This document shows positions 13,158-25,186 of a stretch of 64,000 nucleotides of DNA, one piece after another. The notes beneath the pieces were generated by a model. The model was not told the DNA's origin, did not search any database, and worked only from the letters and a program-made list of their open reading frames with translations. The position numbers and the translations under genes are program-made. Source of the stretch: Melampsora larici-populina 98AG31. Its lineage: Eukaryota > Basidiomycota > Pucciniomycetes > Pucciniales > Melampsoraceae. Every line of letters begins with the position of its first letter. Positions within the stretch are counted from its first letter, which is position 1. The stretch spans positions 264,720 through 328,719 of the forward strand of contig NW_006768831.1 of NCBI RefSeq assembly GCF_000204055.1, in the 5' to 3' direction.

Positions 13158-13252
13158 GGGCTCCAGAAGTGTCAAGAAGTGACATCCAGAAGTGGCTCTA
13201 GAGTTTTCTTGAGTGACACTTCTGGAACTTTCTTCATAACTTTGAGAGCCCC
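13158..13252. repeat. Dispersed 95-bp MITE-like repeat, copy 1
   Basis: The sequence runs from GGGCTCCAGAAGTGTC to GAGAGCCCC, with short inverted GGGGCTC-type ends and internal AGAAGTGACATCCAGAA. A second copy at 51599-51699 shares the same ends, the AGAAGTGACATCCAGAA block and the CTTTGAGAGCCCCAT tail. Two copies 38 kb apart with matching ends suggest a small mobile repeat family; no target duplication was identified. Confidence 0.65.
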
Positions 13253-14699
13253 ATCAAGTGGTGATGCTCATTTGGGCACCAGATTTCCAGAAGACCTCCC
13301 TTACCTCACGCCTTTTCATCTTCATTTGCAATCACATTGATAGCACTTAGCGTGATTGGTCAAGATGCAAGAGAGAGAAGGTCTTCTGGTAATCTAGTTA
13401 GATTGCTAAGTGAGGACTAATGTCTACTGATCACAAGCGCCTTGGCTATGCTCAACATACATGTCACATATGTGTAAGTACAAGCGTCACTTGGATAGGA
13501 TTGTAACACACGTGCAAGACCCCTTCCCTTTTATTTCCAATCAAAACCAAAAGGATTCAATCATAAGCCACAAACAGGAAAAAACTACAACATAACAAAC
13601 AACCATATTTTTGGTTTTATTTTGTCAATTTCCTTTTGATCTTTTTTCCCTTGCAAAGATTTATGCATTTGGTCTTACATATTTGAAAAGTAGACTTCAA
13701 AAGATAATGATATAAAGAAAAAGAGGTTATCAAAAGTGAGAGTTCATTTTGGTTTTGTCCAATCGGTCCAAGAGAAATCAACTTCAAATTGTATTGACAT
13801 TGATTTCAAATCATATCAAGATTGATTTCAAATCTTATGCTGATCATTGTGGTTCAGATATGAAGCAATTAAAGATGTAAAGATGGATCCTATCATTTGG
13901 CATTATAAGAACATGTTATGTACATAGTGTTTGAAGAAGTCTGATTCAATGCACACATGAGGGTTAATGGAGTTCAGAAGTTCTCCAGCAGCTTCAGAAA
14001 TATTCAAAGACTCACTGATGATCATTTTGTTTGAAGTTTCACTAGTGCTGAGTATGGAAAACCCGCTCTTGAAGCCAAACCCTCTCTTGAAGCCAAACCA
14101 GCGATTGGTGGTTCTATGAGGTGAGTGTTTTGACTTTTTTGACTGTCATGTTTGAGCAATTCTGGCATGGATGGTAAGCAGCCAATCAACAATAGTGCAT
14201 CCAGGATTTAAGTTCCTCTAGTGTCAAAAGAATTTAAAGCACCTCAACTTAGACCTTGAGCAACACCAGCACATCAAGAACCTGTTGAATCAAAGCCAAC
14301 TTTACTGAAAATTGAATCAAAGCCAACTCTACCAGATGTCAAACACAGCAATAAGATCTTTCATGATCTCAAAGACCAACCTGAATCTTCATGTTTCAAA
14401 AAAGAAAAAGAAAGAAAAACCTGTGAAAAAAGAAAAAAATGTGAAACGTAAAGCACCTCCACCAAGTGGATTGGGCAAGGGCCAGAAATGAAAACTATCT
14501 GAAACAAGTGGAACAGCTCTAGAGGTCAAGGTATGTGTCTTTGTTTATTTGTCTAGTAGTTAACCTTGAACTGAACTTCCACTTCTAGGTTCAGAGTCCA
14601 CTGAATGTTGGATGGCCCATCAGCCCGGTGTTCGCTTCATCTTCTTTGCCAGATGAGCCTGAGCCTCATGAAAATCTCTGAGTCAAGCAAACCAACATA
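13253..14699. other. Gene-free AT-rich DNA
   Basis: I see no credible coding region. Short direct repeats occur (for example the doubled gaagccaaacc(c/a)-type words near 14070-14100). Nothing else stands out. Confidence 0.4.
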
Positions 14700-15745
14700 C
14701 CAATGGCTGAACACGATGGAAGTGAAGAAGATTCACCAATAAAATCTAATGGAGATGAAGATTCAGAAAAGAGAGATGTGCGTATTTGGGTTGGGTATAA
14801 GGTTTGGTTGGAGAAGGAACAAAAGGAAAAAAACATCAAAGTGTGGTCCAATCAAACCAATTGAACCACTTCATAAGAAGGTCTGCAGCACACTGAAAGG
14901 TGTCAAGCATCTTCATTCTTTTGTAATTGACCCTTTCAAAACCTCTCCTGAAGAGTTCAAAACTCTTGGAATGATGGAGGTTGATTGATATGTCAGTGGT
15001 CTCTCACTCTACCTTACCAATCCCAATCCTCCAAAAGAGCTTTTGTGGATGGCAACTGAAAAAACTGCCAAACAAGCTGGTCCCATTTACAATATTGATG
15101 AGGACAAATGGGATACTTTTGTTCAGATCATTCAAGACCTTGGACCATCTCATTACGTCAATCTTCTATTGAAGATCCCTGACCCCTCACTTGTCCAACA
15201 AGGCCAAGATGGCATCCAAGCTCAAGAACGGTTCATCAGACAATTTAGAAAAGAACAGATTGACAAGGCAGCATCCCAATCTAGAGATGCCATTGAACTT
15301 CCCAGTATGAGGATCAGCAAACAAGCGCTCTGAGCTTGTTGATGCTATAATTGCAAACATTGAGAGGGTGATCATTCTTTCTGCTAAAATCCAGACAATC
15401 ACCTCAACTATTCTTGTGTTACAACGCAAAAGGCACAGATTTGGGCCAATATTATAGTGAGTAAGCTACCAGCTTCACCTTATATCCAAACATCAAACCA
15501 AATATCTGACATTATTGCATTCCTTGTTCCTCCAAATTCAGGATCAACGGGTGGGCTGGCACATTGTCACTTTGATCTTCAATCAAATGAAGAGACTTCA
15601 TTTGGTATAGAGAACTTGCCAAAGAAGGCTTCCCGCCCACCATTTCAAGAAAACTTGTTTCAGGTGCTCAACAATTTGGTCAGAGAGTCAGAGAATCCAT
15701 TTGGAAAGGAGGCTTTTAACCCATCAATCTTTGATTGTACAATAT
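14700..15745 (+). pseudogene. Decayed ORF cluster of unknown family
   Basis: A run of open segments in changing frames looks like one broken gene. An ATG at 14703 opens an acidic, Lys/Glu-rich segment. A frame change leads to PLHKKVCSTLKGVKHLHSF. The next open stretch (15043-15333) contains WDTFVQIIQDLGPSHYVNLL and an alpha-helical charged tail. Another frame change continues with SELVDAIIANIERVIILSAK to about 15450. A last open piece runs 15457-15747. Together they read like one protein of several hundred residues interrupted by frameshifts or unrecognised introns. I do not recognise the family; it may be a transposon-borne or multi-copy gene. It is surrounded by repeats, with no intact neighbour gene within 6 kb. 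Confidence 0.4.
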
Positions 15746-16018
15746 AATTGATGCAACCCTCCTACTTTTTCACACCCTGTTCTCAGGAAGCTCATTGAAG
15801 GTCACCAGCTCATGTATTCTTTTGATTTGGTCACCTTGTTCACATAGCTTACCTAGTCTATGTACTCTTATTTTGACTACTCCCAAAATTTTCATTTGAA
15901 ATAAATAAAAATGCTGTAATTTGTACTTAAAGCTTGATAAGTCATGCTTCCATAATGTTTCAAGATTGTGATAGAACAATATAATCAAAGACCACAAAAT
16001 CCATCACCAAGGAATCTA

Positions 16019-17436
16019 AACCACCAGGTCACTTTTAGTTGACCAACCGGGTTCCAGAGGTGAAAAAATAAACCAAGTACAATCCGGTGAATACTCCATT
16101 CTGCAACCGTCCAAAACCAGTTTTGCAATGGTTTGATCAGGAACGGTTGATCAACCATTGGATCAACCGTTCATCAACCACATTTGGTGCAGCGTTTTCA
16201 AAACCGTGATGGATACCAACGGTTCCGCAATGGGTCAAGCTTCAACGGATTCAAAACGGGGTTTCAACCATTTTTGTCGCTGAGCACGCAAGCCACGGGG
16301 CTTACCCCGATTCAATGAAAGGTCTTTGACTTTCTCACCTTGAGAAAAAAGCTAAAAACCAAATCAAGACATCTGTTACTAATTACCATCATCATCAAAA
16401 ACGAATCAAGTGAAGAAAATTACACAACCAACTTGGCTTTCTCAACCTTTTCAATTCTCAAAAAGCAGTTTCAATCAGTCAACTCATAAACAACTTGAAG
16501 TTCACCAATTTCTCAGTACCATTCATCATCATCATCACCATGTCTAATTCCACTAACCCTTTTCAACTTCATATCTCACTAATCTCATCATTTTGATTCT
16601 CACTTCTGCATAACAGATTATCGATCCACTCGGTCAAACTTATCCATCTCCTTATAATCATTTTGCTAATGCTTTGATTTCTTCATCATTTGATCCTTCA
16701 CTTCAATCTAATCGACCACCTTCAAGTTATCATTCAACAAATCCTTTGCCTACTCCTTCTCAATGCAACTCTCATCAACACTTACCTTTTGATTCAGATC
16801 AGCTGAATTATGTAATGACCACATACTAGTCAAAGTAAACGTAGCCCTGGTCATCTTCAGTTCGCTTTCTTATCAGACCGATCACGCGACTGGTGTATCA
16901 GATTCAACTCGTGCTATGTATATACATCTCTATTCATCCTATATCTAAATCTTATCAAGACTCCAAACGGGACTTTATCACATATAGACATATAGCTTGC
17001 ATTAGCAACCAATCAAATTGTCTACATAGCTTCTCAATTGACCATCCAATTTGAAACCACCTGCTTCTTCTCTTCACTGATTTACTTAAACAATTATCCA
17101 GTTCTGTATTGTCTATCCATGTATCTTCAACTAAGTTTACTAATTGCAATTTAACCAATATATGTGCTCTAGTCTAAACCTTTGCTCCTCGCAGGATCCA
17201 TACAATAAAAAACTGAGCCACCTGACCGCACAGAATCAACCTAACTCAAGGACTGGGTATTTTCCGCTCAACATCGGGTTTTTCTCTGAGTGAACCCGGC
17301 TGAAAAACCGGGGAAAAACCCCCGTTGCAGCACGGTTGGGAGGGACTCGTTCCAAACAGGTTCTTCACCAGTCAAGGGAAAACCGTTAATCAACCGGGGC
17401 AAAATCCGGTTCAAGAACTGGAATAGTGACCTGGTG
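16019..17436. mobile_element. Candidate 1.4-kb element with ACCACCAGGTCACT inverted ends
   Basis: ACCACCAGGTCACT at the left end is matched in inverse orientation at about 17423-17436 (AGTGACCTGGTGGT). Both subterminal zones are rich in AACCGG/CCGGTT-like words, as is usual for hAT elements. An open stretch of about 70 codons (16618-16820, containing DPLGQTYPSPYNHF and a Ser/Asn/Pro-rich tail) could be the start of a lost transposase or cargo. I could not find a matching 8-bp target duplication, so the ends may be rearranged or the element old. A different-looking segment at 16811-17200 may be a nested insertion. Confidence 0.5.
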
Positions 17437-20019
17437 GTGTACTTCAAACCTTCTTGGACTTTCATTTTAAGACAATTCAAGTCCTTAAATTCAATCAACT
17501 CGTTGCTATCATAAAACCCTTTTGATTGGAACCTTGTGTTGCTTTCATTACAAAACAAAAACAATGGAGTACAAAATGACTTCCTTTTGACCTTTTGACC
17601 AATTCAATTAACTGATGAAACACTGGGTCTCGAACCAATTGATCCAAGTGTTCAAGTACCAGGTCATTTCAATCTCAAGTTCACATTTTGACAAACACTA
17701 AAAACTTGATTTGTTTTTCTTTCAGAAAAAGAACACCAAATCAATCACCATCTTATAATCCAACACAGCACATTTTAACCAATTTGAAAAACCCTCATCC
17801 TGCATGCCCATTTTCAAAACCAGTGAATGCAGAAGAAGTAATAGATCATTTCAGCCTGAGACTCTAAGTTGTGGCAGATGACTGGTAGTTCAGAGCTGAA
17901 TGGTACTTATGTAAGAATTTGAAACTGTGACAGGAACCTTTGACAAAGGTACAACAAAACAATTCAGCTATTGTGTTGACAAGACACAAGCTGAAGACTT
18001 AGACAATGGAGTACAAAAACTCAACAGACCTGAACAAAGAGTAAGATATAACACTAATGATGTAACATTGAAATAAAAGACAAAGAGAGTTATTGATTTA
18101 ATAACAAAGTTCAAAAGAAAAAGACAACAGAAATAAGACCTTACCTTTAGAATCTTTTTCTTCGATGAGGGAACAAGATTCTGAAGGTGGAAAGAAGAAC
18201 ACATATATAAATGATTAACATGTATAACAAAACAGATCACTCAAAACAAAATACATCCACATACACCCTTTACTACTCCTTCAACTTACTCCGACCACTG
18301 AATCAGTTTACATTGATGACCAATAAACTTTTCACTATTTGCTCTTCTTCACACAATAGCCATTGAGATGAATTAAGTTGAATTGACTTTTAGTGAAAAC
18401 ACTTTATGAATATACTTGACGACAAGTTCTTGACAGAATCAATTTATTCCAACAACTTACAAAATGTAATTATATCAAGGTTTAGACAATAATTATTGAA
18501 ACTTGAGGGAGATTGTTTTTCAATTCTTTGTAAGTAAGTAAAAAAGGTTGTTATTTATAGTTGTCTTAGGTGCAGAATGTGTTCTGCTGCCAGAAGCTTA
18601 TTGGAGTACAGCTACTTAATAGCCTTCCAAGGTGAATACAAAGGGATTCGTAGTTATTTGTTAGGTGACGCTTTAGCGTTAGTTTGATGAATGTATCATC
18701 AAAATCAAAACAATATACTATTTACAATATCAATTCAATAGTAAGGAAACCATTGATTGATAAAGAGATAGTGACTCAAAGGAAAAAGGGTATCCATGAT
18801 ATGAAAGAAGATGTGATAAAGGAATCTAAGTAAATGATAAGAATTCTAAATAAGTCTTCTTTCAAATGAAAGATAAAGGAAGATGGATTTTGTTATAAAA
18901 TATTAATTCAAGGATCAGCTGGGGTAATAGTGGTATGGTATGATATTAAGATTGTTTTCTTCTTTTTGGATGCATGGAATCCTTGTTTATATATTTGAGT
19001 GAGTCATTTGTTCCAAGCTAGACTGTCAGGTTTTTCCTGGATGCTGTCATCAGGTTTCTTATCTGGTACGCTGAAACCAGTAACAGGTACTCCCTCTGTT
19101 GGATCACTGTCACACCTTGACAATGGGGTCTTAGCTCCTTTGAGCTATGTTTCCATTGACCAGTGTATTCTTGTACACTAGATCTGTTGTTCTGACAATG
19201 GGAGTATTGAGAATACTCCTCATGGCTGACATATTATTATAAAGTGATTTTGAAACCAATCTAAAGATTTAGAATCCACTGAATAAAATTGGAATCTGTT
19301 ACTTATTCCAAACTTGATGATTTTTTGGTTGATTTGATTTTGATTTTTTAGGATTCTAGAACTTATAATGCTGAAGGTAGTAATTATGTTAAATTGTCTA
19401 ATGCAGCTAGTTTGTTTTGGATTGTTTTTTAACTAAAATTGGTTAATTTTTTTATAGTTGGAAAAAGCTACAAAAGAAAGTGTATAAAGAGGTATACAAT
19501 TAAACTGGATGAAGAAGATGAATCATAATCAAAGCTCTTTCTTTAGATTATAAGTCAATTTTTTCTATTCTCATTTTCTTTGTCCTCAGTTGTAATTGAT
19601 GAAAAAAATCTTAGGAAACAAAACGTGGAAGTTTCTTCTTTTGTAGACCAACTTACAAAATGTATATATATCATTCATTGAATTTTGCTTGTAAAGATAA
19701 TCACCATTACAAAAACAAGAAATTAAGAATAATTGAAGTTGTCAGATTCAATTAACAATTTAATATACCACTCAACTTTGTACATGACCAAAGGCCAAAG
19801 AAAGACATCAGAATCTACAATCAATTTTTATCAACTCTTTTGAAAGTCTTCCCAGTTGAATAGAACTAGTAAAAATCACTTCACACAATATCTTCAAAGG
19901 AAAAATTCAAAGATGAAATAGATTGAGATATGTATATAGTTGTTATTGAAGTTAGATTCATGATGGAAAATTGTGATTTGTATTCAATTTGTTGTCTGGT
20001 TGCTTGTGTTACTGTTTGA
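17437..20019. other. Gene-free AT-rich repeat-like DNA
   Basis: No supported gene. Notable are a 15-bp direct repeat ACAATGGAGTACAAA (about 17561 and 18004) and a pair sharing CAACTTACAAAATGTA (about 18454 and 19650). The second pair is about 1.2 kb apart and might be the remains of a retroelement, but no retroelement coding was found here. Confidence 0.4.
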
Positions 20020-20960
20020 TTACAGATAAACCAAGCCCTCATAAAGGCTATGTATCAAACATGGTGTTAATACATCTTCAGCTGTAGTATAAATAATCTC
20101 AGCTTCTTCTTCAGAAGTAAGATCACTAATTAGTGCTTGTGTCCAACGTAAGCAACTCTTTATGACTGAGAAAGCCTTCTTGGTGGGGGCTGTATGGGGC
20201 AAGGAAAAGTAATTGCACACCAAATTGTTCACACAGATCCTTGATCTCACCACCATGGTGGATCAGAGTGTTATCGAGTACAAGACAGCTATTGACCTTG
20301 GGCCACGGTTTCATCATTGGTTGCTAAGTTATGAATGAATGTGAAAAACAACATATTAGTTAAGAAGTGAGATTGAGGTGTGAGAATGATAGTTTTGAGT
20401 CTTCTTACCAGATTATTCTCAAGATAGGATTCAAAGTCCACTCTCTTAAAAGACCCCTCTTTGACCTGAAGAGCAATACTCCCTTCCAGCGAGATTGCTG
20501 GCAGTACAGTGAATTGAGTGGAGTTGGTAACGTCTTTGGAGTCGCTCAGTCTGTTGATCTCAAATAGATTGGGCATACCAACGATACAGCCAGCACTTGG
20601 CTATAGCACTCTCATCTACCTACAATGATGAGATTGTAAGCTGGATGGATTGAGACTAGGATAAAGAAACAGACAGACTTACCAAGGAATACCAGACATT
20701 CTGGTCTAATTCCACCAACTTCATAAAGGTATTCACCATGGCAGATCGGTGAATGGTTAGGATGTACTGTTCTTGCAACCTTCCGAGTGAGGACCAGACA
20801 GTCTCAGATTTCAATCACAAGTGCAGAGATTGAAATCAGGGCTCCTGTCCGAGCCTCAAGACGCTCAGCAATCTTGTCCAGATACAATGTTGGGTCATCT
20901 TTGAGCATTTCTGTAATGAATCCTCATTGGCCTGCTGAGAGTATGTTTGAAGCGCCTTGG
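20020..20960 (-). pseudogene. Decayed Tc1/mariner-like transposase (DDE_3 superfamily)
   Basis: Read on the minus strand, the order of motifs is that of a DDE_3 (IS630/Tc1-like) transposase. A helix-turn-helix piece reads FITEMLKDDPTLYLDKIAER (about 20860-20925). The first catalytic Asp lies in VDESAIAKCW (about 20590-20620). Then comes FTVLPAISLEGSIALQVKEG, followed by an 89-nt intron (GTAAGA...TTAG, about 20324-20412). The second Asp lies in LVLDNTLIHHGGEIKDLCEQ, followed by PYSPHQEG. The usual NPIE carrying the third acidic residue is missing: a frame change occurs exactly there, and the reading continues in another frame as KKAFSVIKSCLRW. Another frame change sits between the first Asp region and the next block. 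With stops, frameshifts and the lost Glu the enzyme cannot be active. Terminal inverted repeats were not located. Confidence 0.8.
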
Positions 20961-22430
20961 CCTTTGTAGAACTGAGGATTGGCTAAAACTGGGTTGGTGG
21001 TGATATACAGTTGTGTCCATCTCATCGAATGATGAGAGAGTCATAGCTGGAAAGGTCTGAAATGGATTCTAGTTGAAGGCTGTGTGAACGTCTGACCTGT
21101 CAGGCAGTTGGTCATATCAGACATCATTGTGGTGCTGTACCAAACCCATGCCTCACCGTACAGAGGACTCTCAGATTCCATGAAGCAGAGGATTTTCTAT
21201 CTTGAGGTGTACTGCGGTGATCTTGATGTCAGGGGAGTATTTGATGTAGCCCATTGGATAGATAAGGAAGAGAAATTATGAGAAATGAATCAAGATCCGT
21301 GGTGGAAGTGTTTGACAGTGGATGGTTTCGTGAGGCTGGATGTGAGCAATAGCAGCCCTGTGCAAAGCGACTAACCAGAGCAGGCTGTGGGGCGCTGGCC
21401 AGTACAACCAACACCGTAGACATATCCAATTACAGATCTGTCAACGCAGTCACATTGCAATTTTCAATTTCCTCAAACCAATGTCCTGTGTATTGTGATC
21501 TCCTAGAATGAAATGAACGGTCACCAGGGTTTTACATAGTTGATCACCTTCATTGTCCTACTGAATGATGACCAAGTTTGAAGATGTCCAAGTGATTCAA
21601 GATCTAGCCAATTTCTTTGAGGTATATCTTGACTGTCAGAAGTAGATGAAAGGTCAAGAGAAGGAGATCCAGTCTGACTGTTTTGATCATATTGAGTAAT
21701 TTCTTCCCTATCAATGTCAGGAAGAAAAAGAGGTGATTTTGAGGTTTTTGAAATCAATTGTATTTTCTTTATACATTTAGTTTATCATCTTCAATTTAAG
21801 AAAACTCAAAGCTTGTTTGATGAGTGATTTCCTTTACATAGAACTCTCTTCCTAGTCTATCAATTTCTTTAATCCAAACATTGGGTAAAGAACACTCTAG
21901 CAATGAAGGTGGATCATCAGTTTGTGAAGTTTGTAATAAATTAATTCCAACAAATTGAAAAAGTCAAGGTAGCCAAGGTCTTGATGACTGATTTGGCTCC
22001 TTGAGGTTAAGACTTTTTTGTTTACTGCTTTGTTCATTGGATGGACTCAACGGGCTTCTGGGTCTCTTTAAATTGTCATTTGAGTCAAAAAAAAGCCCAC
22101 CCAGAAGAAAAATTCAATCAGATAATGATTTCAACACAAACAGATATAGTAGATAGCCATTGAGAAGGTACTCGGTAAGCCCTTTCATTGTGTGACACAC
22201 AGGCATATTCAAATACATGCAAAATGCCTGTACATCATGTGAAATGACCAGCAGCGGGCCAATTTTGCAGGCCAGCCAGATGGTTTGCACAAGGCTTTGA
22301 TTTCTCTGGCCAGCAGACCCAGCTTTGGGTAAAACTCATAACGGGGCCAATTTTGTGCTTTTCAAATAAAAAAAAATAAAAAATACAGCAGTATATACTT
22401 ATAAAATATCACTTTTTCTTCCAGAGTACT
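20961..22430. other. Gene-free DNA upstream of the transposase relic
   Basis: No supported gene. A minus-strand open segment (21521-21757) is Ser/Asp/Gln-rich with no known motif; it may be part of the same decayed element or chance. The left 8-bp target duplication of the hAT element begins at 22431. Confidence 0.4.
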
Positions 22431-22438
22431 GATAGAGG

Positions 22439-23383
22439 CAACACTGCCATAATTACTTTACCAGTACCGGTAAAGTAACGTTATCGTAACTTTTTTTTCA
22501 GTATTGTATTGTTGGTATCAGTATTGCAGCCACTGATATGTTACTGCCCGACCCTCCTGGCAGTATTGTGGATGGTGGTACTTTACTGAGTATCGTATTG
22601 CCCCCCGAGTACAATACCGGAATCAGCCTGAGCCCCGAGACCGACACCCCGAGGGTTCCCCGAGACCCGAACCCTCGGGGTGCGGGTTCGGTCACCTTTT
22701 TTGGGACCCCAGTACATCGGGGGCCCCGTAGGGTTCGGGGGCGGGGGGGGCTAGTCCTCAAACCCCCGATCTTATCCGCGGGGACCCCCGGCTTCCCGCG
22801 GGTTCTAGGCATTTGGGTTAGGGGTCGGGGGGCCTTCTGGAAGCCGGGTTTTGATCGGTTCGGGTAGGGTTTGGGCGCGGGGGAGCCTACTGGATATCGG
22901 TTCGGGGTGCGGGCAGGCCATTACCCGCGTTTTTCGGGTCGGGGCTCAGGCTGATACCGGAATGGGCCCAGGGAAGTATCAAGTATACAATCTCTATTGT
23001 TTGTATGTCTGGAAGTGCAATACTACAATACAGTATCAGTATCCGATTGGTATCATGACAAGATAAATTACTGGGTCCTGGGCGACATAGTATTGTCACC
23101 GCGATACTTTATGTTGTAGTCTGTTCTCATGCCTACGTGGCACGACCGCGGCGCATTCCCAATCGGTCTTCTATAAGAGCCGGCAGTCAGCATCAGCTCC
23201 AGTTCCACATCTTTCTCTTGTGGAACTCAGAGCTCTAGCAGCTGAGCTTGTCTCTTATACTTTACTGAGTATCATATTGTGCTTACAGATACGTCACTGA
23301 GAATCGGATTCCTCAGTATCGTAGAACCGTTACTTTACTGAGTATTGTCGATACGATACCAGTATTGTAATTGTGGCAGTGTT
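22439..23383. mobile_element. Non-autonomous hAT element, 945 bp, with GC-rich core
   Basis: GATAGAGG occurs directly at 22431-22438 and again at 23384-23391, an 8-bp target duplication as made by hAT transposases. Inside it the ends are inverted: CAACACTGCCATAATTAC at the left, and the reverse complement of the right end reads AACACTGCCACAATTAC. Subterminal copies of a CTTTACTGAGTATC-type word occur at about 22583, 23259 and 23333. The middle (about 22600-22960) is strikingly G+C rich, with repeated CCCGA/TCGGG words, against AT-rich surroundings. A TATA-like TCTATAAG at about 23169 is followed by a 9-bp perfect hairpin (AGTTCCACA/TGTGGAACT, 23201-23228), which could be a promoter and leader. 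No transposase is encoded. Confidence 0.85.
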
Positions 23384-23420
23384 GATAGAGGAGAGCTAAT
23401 GAACAAAAAAACAGCATATA

Positions 23421-23682
23421 CACCACAAGGAAACTCAGATACATCCAGGATGTCCTCTTTGTGTGCAGAGGGCAAGACTTCCTGACACGGTCTCCTGCAA
23501 GGAGTCCACCGGATTTCCCCCTCAGACACCGTCACAGCGCATTCCAAAATGTGTTTTGACTGAGGACACCGCCATAAGGATGACATGAGGATGACCCACC
23601 TCAGGGTCATCTCAGATGCCATCCCAATGTCTTGATGTAGGACAGTTGGGACATCCTCCTGCAACAAGGTGTCTTTGTGGTG
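23421..23682. mobile_element. TA-flanked MITE, 262 bp
   Basis: The ends are inverted: CACCACAAGGAAAC at the left; the reverse complement of the right end reads CACCACAAAGACAC (12 of 14 match). TA flanks both ends (23419-23420 and 23683-23684), as expected for Tc1/mariner-type insertion. A second inverted pair inside (AGGATGTCC near the left, GGACATCCT near the right) adds to the foldback. It sits only 29 bp from the end of the hAT element's target duplication, so two element types inserted almost side by side. Confidence 0.7.
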
Positions 23683-23684
23683 TA

Positions 23685-25186
23685 GAAGTGTTTTTTAATG
23701 CTTTTTGCTCATTTACAAAAACAAAAGCAAAAGACAACTGTCCAAGGTTTATAGGACCGGCTGTAGATAACAATTCGTTTTATAGTGTCATGTTTTTGAT
23801 ATTCAAGATCACAGTTCAGAAGAGAAATCCAATATTCTGATGTCCTAAATTGAGGCCCAATACAAATCAACAAGACAAAGAGAAGGGGTAAGAATGGGTA
23901 TGTATATTCTTTTGCTCTCTAGTGTACTTACAAAATAAATAGTTTGAGGGAAATTGGCAAACTTCTGGCAACCCCATTCGGCATGAGACTTGTGATTCTG
24001 AACGAGTCTCAAGGCTTGATTATGTAAGACAAAAATTGAACTTCAGATATTTCATATCCATGAGATTGACCGACATGCATAATTCAACAAGAGATGGGAA
24101 GGGGGATGTATCATAACTTGCTGGCCAGCTACTGCAGCAACATACGTGGCTTGAGGGCAACTTGCGAACTTATGGCGAACTCGTACACTTGCGGAACCGG
24201 CCACCGAACCTCTCATCCATCGGGTTTGATACTTGATAACTTCCTGGGCGTCCCGGGCGCAATCTCGACAATTTATAAGAACTGGCCGGAAACCGGCGTT
24301 TGGCGCTTAGAAAGAGGATAGATCAGTACTTGTACATAGTTGAGATTCATGTTTGAGATGACGCTGATGTTCCATTCAAATTTGTTAAGAAAGGTCGTTG
24401 AATATGGAACACATCCTATCCTCACAAGTGAACATCAAACCTCATCGAACTATGATGCTTGTGTGAATTCTTAATTGCTTAAGATCGGATTAATATAGAT
24501 TACGATGTCATTCCACGTAAGTAGCCTGTAGATCATAACGTCATCTTACGTGTGTCTGGAGTCCTCAAGTAAGGCGGATTTTCGGATTTGATGTGTATGT
24601 ACGCCAGATTTTCAAGAAAAGTGTGCGTATTCTCAAGGGAGATGTCCAGATTGGATTATAATTTATGACCCACTGAGATGAAAAAAAGCAAACTAAAACT
24701 CATCACATCATAGATTGTAACCCCGCCAGTTTGTTGATTGGTTTATTTGCCCTTTCACCTACCAGTACTAGTAAAAGTGGTTGGTGATTAATTCAGTTTC
24801 AGAGATTCCTTTATCTTCAAGTTCAAAATCAACACTTTGGTTGGTTTCTACACTGCTTTATACGCGTATAGTTGACAACTTCCCTTTCTTGATCTTGCCA
24901 CAATCATCAGGTCAGTTACAGTCTTTCCTTTGTCTTAGTTACTAATTGATCTCAAGTCATCATGACTTCTTTCCCTGTGCCTAATTGCATCTCAACTCGC
25001 TATTCCTCGAGATTTGATTTTCCATCTCTCTAACTCCCTTCACAGCCACAAGTCTCCATTGGTATCGGTATACTGACACCAATTTACCTTTGAGTTACCT
25101 TTCCTTTTCAGGATCATTCAAGAATCTCTAACCCTCTTCCTATCTTCAATTTCCATCTTGAAATTCGTTAAGAAGCTCTGAGAAAG
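23685..25186. other. Intergenic DNA and promoter region of the chitin synthase gene
   Basis: No supported gene. The last few hundred bases before 25187 are CT-rich (repeated CTTTCC/TCTAACTC tracts), as is common for fungal promoters and leaders. Short ORFs lack motifs. Confidence 0.45.

Noticed and set aside
16811..17200. Possible solo LTR (starts TGTAATGACC)
   Set aside because: No matching 5-bp target duplication or convincing CA end was found.
18430..19680. Copia-like element suggested by GAGGGAGA before TTGTT and a shared CAACTTACAAAATGTA pair
   Set aside because: No retroelement coding or paired LTR; the repeats are short.
22538..22867. 109-codon Pro/Gly/Arg-rich ORF
   Set aside because: It is a by-product of the GC-rich core of the hAT element.
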